From an uncultured Prevotella sp. (GTDB lineage: Bacteria > Bacteroidota > Bacteroidia > Bacteroidales > Bacteroidaceae): 7,569 bases of DNA. Under the pieces are notes generated by a model. That model was given only the letters and a program-made list of their open reading frames with translations, had not been told where the DNA came from and did no database searches. The stretch covers positions 1 through 7,569 of the forward strand of contig USSA01000142.1 of assembly GCA_900557255.1 (NCBI GenBank). Direction: 5' to 3'. Each line of letters opens with the position of its first letter. The first letter of the stretch is position 1. Below, piece after piece: positions 1-4,103 of this stretch. Made by a program: the position numbers and the translations under genes.

Positions 1-412
1 CGAGCTCCATCTTCTCGCCAGTGATACCAGAGCGCTGTGTAACAGCAGCCTGAACATCAGCATCGCCAACCTTCAAAGTCTTCACCTCGTCGAGAGTGTG
101 AGCCTTGGCAGCGATAGCAGCGTCGAGGATGTCAGATGTCAACTTGATGAAGTCAGCACCGTTAGCTACGAAGTCAGTCTCGCACTTGAGAGCGATGATA
201 GCAGCGAAATCGTTAACCTTCTTAACGAGAACGCAACCGTTAGAAGTCTCACGGTCAGAACGCTTAGCAGCGATAGCGAGACCACGCTCACGGAGCAACT
301 CCTTTGCCTTATCGAAATCACCTTCAGCCTCTGTGAGTGCCTTCTTAACATCAGCAAGACCAGCACCAGTCATAGCGCGAAGTTTCTTGATATCTTCAAT
401 TGAAACAGCCAT
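1..412 (-). CDS. tsf: Translation elongation factor Ts (EF-Ts), N-terminal part, cut by the window edge
   Basis: EF-Ts is the cytoplasmic guanine-nucleotide exchange factor that recycles EF-Tu-GDP to EF-Tu-GTP during translation. The first 137 codons are visible, starting MAVSIEDIKKLRAMTGAG. Residues about 4-40 form the UBA-like N-terminal domain with the family signature K-L-R-x-x-T-G-A-G-x-x-D-x-K-K-A-L. The exchange core follows, with the diagnostic C-E-T-D-F-V-A motif near residue 80, the conserved motif that contacts EF-Tu. The frame is open to the left edge, so the C-terminal half lies outside. The start is the ATG at 410-412: it precedes the UBA-like domain by the usual few residues, and the upstream DNA is AT-rich with no Shine-Dalgarno sequence, as is normal in Bacteroidota. 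It follows rpsB by 108 bp in the widespread rpsB-tsf arrangement and is probably transcribed with it. The family assignment is certain. Confidence 0.97.
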   Translation of the reverse strand, partial: MAVSIEDIKKLRAMTGAGLADVKKALTEAEGDFDKAKELLRERGLAIAAKRSDRETSNGCVLVKKVNDFAAIIALKCETDFVANGADFIKLTSDILDAAIAAKAHTLDEVKTLKVGDADVQAAVTQRSGITGEKMEL

Positions 413-460
413 AATAATATTTTTATATTAAAAAGTTAATAATAATCTTTGCTTAAAAGC

Positions 461-503
461 TACTAAAGCCATCGAATCATAAACAGAATCAATGGCTTCA
501 GTA
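461..503 (-). promoter_or_regulatory. Hairpin between rpsB and tsf
   Basis: In the minus-strand RNA, positions 503-492 (UACUGAAGCCAU) pair with 472-461 (AUGGCUUUAGUA) to give a 12-bp stem. Eleven pairs are Watson-Crick and one is G-U. The 19-nt loop contains a direct repeat of GATTC. The hairpin starts 18 nt after the rpsB stop and is followed by a smaller palindrome (451-460), but no uninterrupted U-tract follows directly. It is therefore a poor intrinsic terminator. It could be an attenuator, a processing site or a 3'-end stabiliser separating rpsB from tsf. The pairing is seen directly; the role is inferred. Confidence 0.5.
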
Positions 504-520
504 TATATTTCTTTGCCTAA

Positions 521-1291
521 TTACTCAGCCTCGTCCTTGCGGGCAGCCTTCTTCTTAGGCTGGTCCTTCTGCTCAGCAGCAGCCTTGTCGTCAGCCTTCT
601 CAGCCTTGCGCTCCTCGAGAGCCTCAGCGATAGCACCGCAAACTGCAGTAAGGATAGCATCTACAGAATCCTTAGCATCGTCGTTAGCTGGGATAACGTA
701 ATCAACATTCCTAGGATCAGAGTTGGTATCTACGATACCGAACACTGGAATACCAAGACGGTTAGCCTCCTTAACAGCGATGTGCTCCTTCATTACGTCA
801 ACAACGAAGAGGGCTACTGGGAGACGGGCCATATCTGCGATAGAACCGAGGTTCTTCTCCAACTTAGCACGCTGGCGGCTTACCTGAAGCAACTCGCGCT
901 TAGAGAGGTTAGAGAATGTACCATCGTTCAACAGACGATCGATGTTTGTCATTTTCTTAACTGCCTTACGGATTGTAGGGAAGTTGGTGAGCATACCACC
1001 AGCCCAACGCTCGTTTACGTATGGCATATTGATAGAAGCTGCCTTCTCAGCAACTACGTCCTTAGCTTGTTTTTTAGTAGCGACAAACAGGATCTTTCTA
1101 CCTGTCTTGGCAATTGTCTTGAGAGCCTCAGCAGCCTCGTCAATCTTAGCGACAGTCTTGTTGAGGTCGATAATATGAATACCGTTACGCTCCATGAAGA
1201 TGTAAGGAGCCATTGCTGGATTCCACTTGCGACGGAGGTGTCCGAAGTGGCAACCTGCCTGAAGTAACTGGTCAAAATTTGTTCTTGACAT
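521..1291 (-). CDS. rpsB: 30S ribosomal protein S2
   Basis: S2 is a late-assembling protein of the small subunit that sits between head and body and is needed for S1 docking and initiation. The 256-residue product has the family hallmarks in order: an N-terminal G-H-L-R-R-K-W-N-P-A-M block (residues 17-27), H-I-I-D-L-x-K-T (39-46), R-W-A-G-G-M-L-T-N-F (95-104), and the second signature P-V-F-G-I-V-D-T-N-S-D-P (182-193). From about residue 226 the protein ends in a charged, low-complexity Lys/Ala/Glu/Asp tail, a common variable extension in S2. The start at 1289-1291 gives the canonical N-terminus and is preceded by an A-rich stretch rather than a Shine-Dalgarno. It lies 258 bp after rpsI and 108 bp before tsf. 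The long structured gap in front suggests its own post-transcriptional control. Confidence 0.98.
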   Translation of the reverse strand: MSRTNFDQLLQAGCHFGHLRRKWNPAMAPYIFMERNGIHIIDLNKTVAKIDEAAEALKTIAKTGRKILFVATKKQAKDVVAEKAASINMPYVNERWAGGMLTNFPTIRKAVKKMTNIDRLLNDGTFSNLSKRELLQVSRQRAKLEKNLGSIADMARLPVALFVVDVMKEHIAVKEANRLGIPVFGIVDTNSDPRNVDYVIPANDDAKDSVDAILTAVCGAIAEALEERKAEKADDKAAAEQKDQPKKKAARKDEAE

Positions 1292-1329
1292 TGTTTTTTC
1301 TTTTTTAATTGTGTTTACTTTCTTTTTGA

Positions 1330-1382
1330 ATCTAATGTTAGATCAGTCGATGAGTAGTCCCCGATTAATGGAATCTCACCGA
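1330..1382 (-). promoter_or_regulatory. Predicted structured leader ahead of rpsB
   Basis: Two hairpins can be drawn in the RNA about 40-90 nt upstream of the rpsB start. The larger pairs UCGGUGAG (1382-1375) with CUCAUCGA (1354-1347), 8 bp with one G-U. Its 20-nt loop can fold further by UUCC pairing with GGGA. Next comes a perfect 6-bp hairpin, AUCUAA (1343-1338) with UUAGAU (1335-1330). An A-rich segment with no Shine-Dalgarno leads to the ATG. S2 autoregulates its own leader in gamma-proteobacteria; that this element does the same here is only an inference. I found no convincing TAnnTTTG promoter in this gap, so the RNA may be reached by read-through from rplM-rpsI. Confidence 0.4.
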
Positions 1383-1407
1383 TTTAGATACTAAACTGTT
1401 CAGGTAA

Positions 1408-1541
1408 GTGAAGAGTGAAGAACGAAGAGTGAAGAATTCAACACTCTTTCCCTCTCTACTCAGCACTTTTTTAATCTTTTTACTATCCACAAAGAACATC
1501 AAGCAAAAGAATTCTTCATTCTTCACTCTTCGTTCTTCACT
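1408..1541. repeat. Inverted pair of GTGAAGA-type heptad arrays between rpsI and rpsB
   Basis: The left arm (1408-1439) reads GTGAAGA, GTGAAGA, ACGAAGA, GTGAAGA, then ATTC. The right arm (1509-1540), read on the opposite strand, is GTGAAGA, ACGAAGA, GTGAAGA, ATGAAGA, then ATTC. Each arm is thus four 7-bp units ending in a GAATTC palindrome. The longest perfect complementarity is 24 bp (1414-1437 against 1518-1541), which shifts the arms by one heptad. The sequence between the arms is T/C-rich (plus strand) and not obviously coding. The right arm begins 8 bp after the rpsI stop codon. In RNA this would form a long stem behind rplM-rpsI, without a U-tract. It may be an insertion-type intergenic repeat; no transposase or duplicated target site is evident. 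Confidence 0.85.
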
Positions 1542-1549
1542 TCCAAAGA

Positions 1550-1936
1550 TTAACGCTTGCTGAACTGGAAGCGACGACGAGCCTTTGGCTGACCTGGCTT
1601 CTTACGCTCAACAGCACGTGAGTCACGTGTCATGAAGCCTGCATCCTTCAAAGCCTTCTTATCGTTAGCGTCGATCTTAACGAGTGCGCGAGCGATAGCG
1701 AGGCGGAGAGCCTGGCTCTGACCGGTGAAACCACCACCGTCGAGGTTTGCCTTAATATCATACTTACCCTCAGCTTCGAGCAACTGCAATGGCTGCTTTA
1801 CTACATAGCGAAGGATTGCTGATGGGAAATATGTCTCAATATCTTTCTTGTTGATTGTGATCTTACCGGTACCCTCTGTGAGGTATACACGAGCTACAGC
1901 GCTCTTACGGCGACCAATTGCATTAATTACTTCCAT
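1550..1936 (-). CDS. rpsI: 30S ribosomal protein S9
   Basis: S9 belongs to the head of the small ribosomal subunit; its basic C-terminal tail reaches the P-site tRNA anticodon region. The product is 128 residues, the normal bacterial length. It opens with the family's G-R-R-K-S-A-V-A-R-V block (residues 8-17), has the central G-G-G-F-T-G-Q-S-Q-A-x-R-L-A-I-A-R-A-L signature (about 67-85), and ends in a strongly basic tail closing with Q-F-S-K-R, the expected universal ending. The start codon follows rplM by 10 bp. That gap contains AAGG eight bases before the ATG, a Shine-Dalgarno-like match not seen ahead of the other genes here, which suggests tight co-expression with L13. A heptad inverted repeat begins 8 bp after the stop. 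Confidence 0.98.
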   Translation of the reverse strand: MEVINAIGRRKSAVARVYLTEGTGKITINKKDIETYFPSAILRYVVKQPLQLLEAEGKYDIKANLDGGGFTGQSQALRLAIARALVKIDANDKKALKDAGFMTRDSRAVERKKPGQPKARRRFQFSKR

Positions 1937-1946
1937 TCTACCTTAA

Positions 1947-2408
1947 TTATTTATACTGGTTAATATCAATAGCCTTTGGCTGCTGTGCCTCGTGCTTGTG
2001 CTCTGTGCCATCGTAAATGAAGAGGTTGTCCATCAAAGAACGACCGAGAGGGCCCTTTGGCAACATACCCTTGATAGCGTGACGGAGGATCTTGTCCATT
2101 CCATCAGGACGCTTGCGCAACTCTGCTGGAGTGTTGAAGCGCTGACCACCTGGATAACCAGTGTAACGAGTGTAAACCTTATCTGTTTCCTTCTTACCAG
2201 TGAAAACTACCTTAGCGGCATTGATAATGATTACGTTGTCACCACAATCTACGTGTGGAGTGAAAGTTGGCTTGTACTTTCCGCGGAGCAATTTAGCAAC
2301 CTTAGAGCAGAGGCGACCTACAACCTGGTCGGTAGCGTCGATTACGACCCACTCTTTCTTAGCTGTTTCCTTGTTTACGGAAATAGTCTTGTAACTTAAT
2401 GTGTCCAT
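1947..2408 (-). CDS. rplM: 50S ribosomal protein L13
   Basis: L13 is an early-assembly protein of the large subunit that binds 23S rRNA. The 153-residue sequence shows W-V-V-I-D-A-T-D-Q-V-V-G-R-L (20-33), the D-C-G-D-N-V-I-I-I-N-A-A-K core (54-66), Y-T-G-Y-P-G-G (82-88) and the family signature A-I-K-G-M-L-P-K-G-P-L-G-R (111-123). Its length is slightly above that of the E. coli protein because of short N- and C-terminal extensions, usual in this phylum. The ATG at 2406-2408 is preceded by an A/T-only stretch without a Shine-Dalgarno. It is the first gene of the ribosomal unit, behind its own promoter and a roughly 150-nt structured leader, and is followed by rpsI after 10 bp. Confidence 0.98.
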   Translation of the reverse strand: MDTLSYKTISVNKETAKKEWVVIDATDQVVGRLCSKVAKLLRGKYKPTFTPHVDCGDNVIIINAAKVVFTGKKETDKVYTRYTGYPGGQRFNTPAELRKRPDGMDKILRHAIKGMLPKGPLGRSLMDNLFIYDGTEHKHEAQQPKAIDINQYK

Positions 2409-2556
2409 TTTAAAATTTAAATTTACTACTAAAAAACGTTTTAATCTTTTTTACTCACTATTCAGACAGGTGATTCACTAACCACATACCCCGGCCACAG
2501 GGCATGCTATTAACACACCATATCTTGGGGACTCTAAGTGTATCCCCGAAATAATC
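2409..2556 (-). promoter_or_regulatory. Structured 5' leader of rplM-rpsI (candidate L13 autoregulatory RNA)
   Basis: Downstream of the predicted promoter the RNA can fold into two hairpins. The first pairs GGGGA (2547-2543) with UCCCC (2531-2527) around an 11-nt loop. The second spans 2519-2469 and is a long interrupted stem: GGUG/CACC at the base, an internal loop, UUAAU/GUUAG, a 1x1 mismatch, then GCAUGCCC/GGGUAUGU, capped by an 8-nt loop UGUGGCCG. That makes 17 pairs in all, several of them G-U. The remaining part down to the ATG is A/T-rich and includes a possible weak UAAAAAA/UUUUUUA stem. Long structured leaders before ribosomal-protein genes usually bind the encoded protein and repress the operon; L13 leaders are known in Bacillus-type Firmicutes. 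That L13 binds this leader is inference, and the transcription start is an estimate. Confidence 0.6.
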
Positions 2557-2562
2557 GGACTG

Positions 2563-2570
2563 CAAAATTA
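2563..2570 (-). promoter_or_regulatory. Promoter -7 element for the ribosomal operon
   Basis: On the minus strand this reads TAATTTTG, an exact match to the Bacteroidota primary-sigma -7 consensus TAnnTTTG. It is followed by CA, with a predicted start about 6-8 nt later near 2556. The upstream region (2571-2664) is very AT-rich and has no TTTG at the expected -33 spacing, so the -33 element is degenerate or absent. It lies in the only gap between the terminator of the secreted-protein cluster and rplM, where a ribosomal promoter is expected. Confidence 0.65.
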
Positions 2571-2594
2571 CACATTTTTATTTGATTATGTGTA
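2569..2594. promoter_or_regulatory. Dyad TACACAT-N12-ATGTGTA overlapping the rplM promoter
   Basis: Two perfect 7-bp inverted arms (2569-2575 and 2588-2594) are separated by 12 AT-rich bases. The proximal arm overlaps the first two bases of the -7 box, and the distal arm sits near the -33 zone. Geometry and position fit an operator for a dimeric regulator, but 7-bp dyads also arise by chance in AT-rich DNA. No regulator gene is present nearby. Confidence 0.3.
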
Positions 2595-2664
2595 GGTTAC
2601 GAGTCTTAACCCCAAACTTTTATGAATATTTAACTTAGTTTGCGCTTTTCTACTCAGGATAAGC

Positions 2665-2700
2665 AAAAAAAGCTCCCTCAGCACAAAGACCGAGGGAGCC
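2665..2700 (-). terminator. Strong intrinsic terminator of the secreted-protein cluster
   Basis: In the minus-strand RNA, GCUCCCUC (2699-2692) pairs perfectly with GAGGGAGC (2679-2672) around a 12-nt loop, and seven U residues (2671-2665) follow. This is a textbook Rho-independent terminator about 55 bp after the stop codon of the gene ending at 2755. It insulates the upstream cluster from the ribosomal operon. A smaller hairpin, AGCCC (2736-2732) with GGGCU (2723-2719), lies between that stop codon and the terminator and has no U-tract. Confidence 0.93.
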
Positions 2701-2754
2701 GAAATGAAGTCTATTTAAAGCCCTACTTCGTGGGCTCGAGAGAAGATATATAAC

Positions 2755-4068
2755 TTACTTTAAAATCACCTTCTTGCCATTGATGATGACAAGACCCTTG
2801 GCAGACTTGCTTACGCGCTTGCCGTCGATAGAGTAAACCTTGCCAGCCTTAACAGCCTCGCTGACAGTGATGCCGCTGATGCCGGTTGCAACCTCCTCAG
2901 CCTCTTTAGCCTCATCTACAATCTTCTGAGCCTCAACCAGGATAGCGTCTATTCTAGCCAACATCGCGTCGAACTGCTTCTGAGTCAACTCATCCTGATA
3001 AAGCTTCATATACATCTGAGTCATCTCTACATTGAGGTCATCCAACTTGGTAAAGTACTTATCCTTTACTGTTGGACACTCTGTATTAAGCTGAGAGATC
3101 AACCCATCCATCTCTTGAGATGCTGGATAATACTTTGCGTTAAACTGCGCCATCCACTCATCCTTCTGTGCCTGAGCATACAAGTCGGAGATATTCGCCT
3201 TGAAATAACCAAAGTTCTCTACAAAACCATCAATCTTGCTTTCTGTATAAAGAGCCGTAGGATCGGCTGGTGCCTGAGCAAACTCAGCAGCAAGGTTCTT
3301 CCAATACTCTGCTGATTCATTTACCGCAGAAAGGTCATACTCAGGGAAATCCTTCTTTATCTTTGCAATTTCTGCATCCAATGAAGCGAGCGTTGCAGTG
3401 ATGTCATCCAGCAAAGTGCTGGCTTTCTTTGATGCAGCCAAGAGGGCATCAGCCTTTTTGCTGATAGCATCAAACTGGTCACACATCTTCTTAGCCTGCT
3501 CTGCAGACTCGATATGACTATCCATCATGAAAGGCATATAAACCTGCACCATGTCAGCATCCAGTTCATCGAAAGCTGGTGCATAATAATTCTGCACGTT
3601 CTCAGGAACCTGTCCCAGACACTCAGACTTATGCATAGCAGCATTCTGATAGTGGGTATTCACCTGGAAAGAATAAACCTCCTGCTCTGCATTCTTCACA
3701 GCATCCTTGAGACCTTCTGCTATCTCTTTTACAGAAGCCTGATAACTATCAACCTCTGCTGCAGTAAGCGTCTTTGCGTCGTACTTCGCCTTCACCTCTG
3801 CTGCCATTTCCTCAAGACTCGACTTGTTATATTTCAACGAGTTCTTGGTGTCTTCTGCGTCAGCATACTTCTCGTTGATGTCATTCAACATACCGTCAAT
3901 GTTCTGCTGCAAATCAGCAATAGATTTCTGCAAAGCAGCATATTCTTCTGCTGTTGCAAGAGTCTGACCCTCTTCTGCTGCAGCCGCAAAAGGCTGAGCT
4001 GCTGATACTGAAACCGCTGGAGCTGCGCTCAACATGAGCATAGCTGCAAAAAGTAATTGTTTCTTCAT
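2755..4068 (-). CDS. Secreted alpha-helical protein of unknown function with a short T9SS-like C-terminal tail
   Basis: I do not recognise a named family. Residues 1-24 form a Sec signal peptide (MKK, a hydrophobic stretch, then S-V-S-A-A). The mature part, about 35-392, is acidic, rich in Ala, Lys, Glu, Asp and Leu, and looks almost entirely helical with coiled-coil or three-helix-bundle character. It holds three scattered Cys residues (150, 196, 331). Residues 58-130 and 321-390 look like diverged copies of one unit (D-G-[ML]-[LI] start, then Y-x(3-4)-L-T-x(4)-D). The end (about 396-437) has a G-I-S-G-I linker and the pattern V-Y-S-I-D-G-K-R-V ... G-K-K-V-I-L-K, typical of short Prevotella-type T9SS C-terminal signals. 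The ATG at 4066-4068 is directly followed by the signal peptide. It follows the M6 protease gene by 35 bp with no terminator between, so co-transcription is likely. It may be a surface-layer, adhesin-like or protease-partner protein; no function can be assigned. Confidence 0.85.
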   Translation of the reverse strand: MKKQLLFAAMLMLSAAPAVSVSAAQPFAAAAEEGQTLATAEEYAALQKSIADLQQNIDGMLNDINEKYADAEDTKNSLKYNKSSLEEMAAEVKAKYDAKTLTAAEVDSYQASVKEIAEGLKDAVKNAEQEVYSFQVNTHYQNAAMHKSECLGQVPENVQNYYAPAFDELDADMVQVYMPFMMDSHIESAEQAKKMCDQFDAISKKADALLAASKKASTLLDDITATLASLDAEIAKIKKDFPEYDLSAVNESAEYWKNLAAEFAQAPADPTALYTESKIDGFVENFGYFKANISDLYAQAQKDEWMAQFNAKYYPASQEMDGLISQLNTECPTVKDKYFTKLDDLNVEMTQMYMKLYQDELTQKQFDAMLARIDAILVEAQKIVDEAKEAEEVATGISGITVSEAVKAGKVYSIDGKRVSKSAKGLVIINGKKVILK

Positions 4069-4103
4069 ACTTACACTTTTTTAAAAATTAATACTAATAT
4101 TTA

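Noticed and set aside
98..431. Two overlapping plus-strand frames over the tsf region
   Set aside because: They are Ser-rich antisense shadows of EF-Ts, whose UBA-like and CETDFVA motifs are clear on the minus strand.
782..1267. Plus-strand open frame of 161 codons opposite rpsB
   Set aside because: It is antisense to a certain S2 gene and has no family resemblance.
1408..1541. Heptad arrays read as a CRISPR array or as an intrinsic terminator
   Set aside because: The repeat units are 7 bp without spacers, so this is not CRISPR. The stem lacks a U-tract and has a loop of about 80 nt, so it is not a standard terminator.
1292..1549. A separate promoter for rpsB in the rpsI-rpsB gap
   Set aside because: Only imperfect matches to TAnnTTTG occur (for example TTCTTTTG near the right heptad arm), and none has a TTTG at a suitable upstream distance.
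3514..4005. Plus-strand open frame of 163 codons opposite the helical protein
   Set aside because: The translation is Leu/Ile/Cys/His-rich, as expected from the reverse complement of Lys/Glu/Ala-rich codons, and the minus-strand gene has a signal peptide and a sorting tail.
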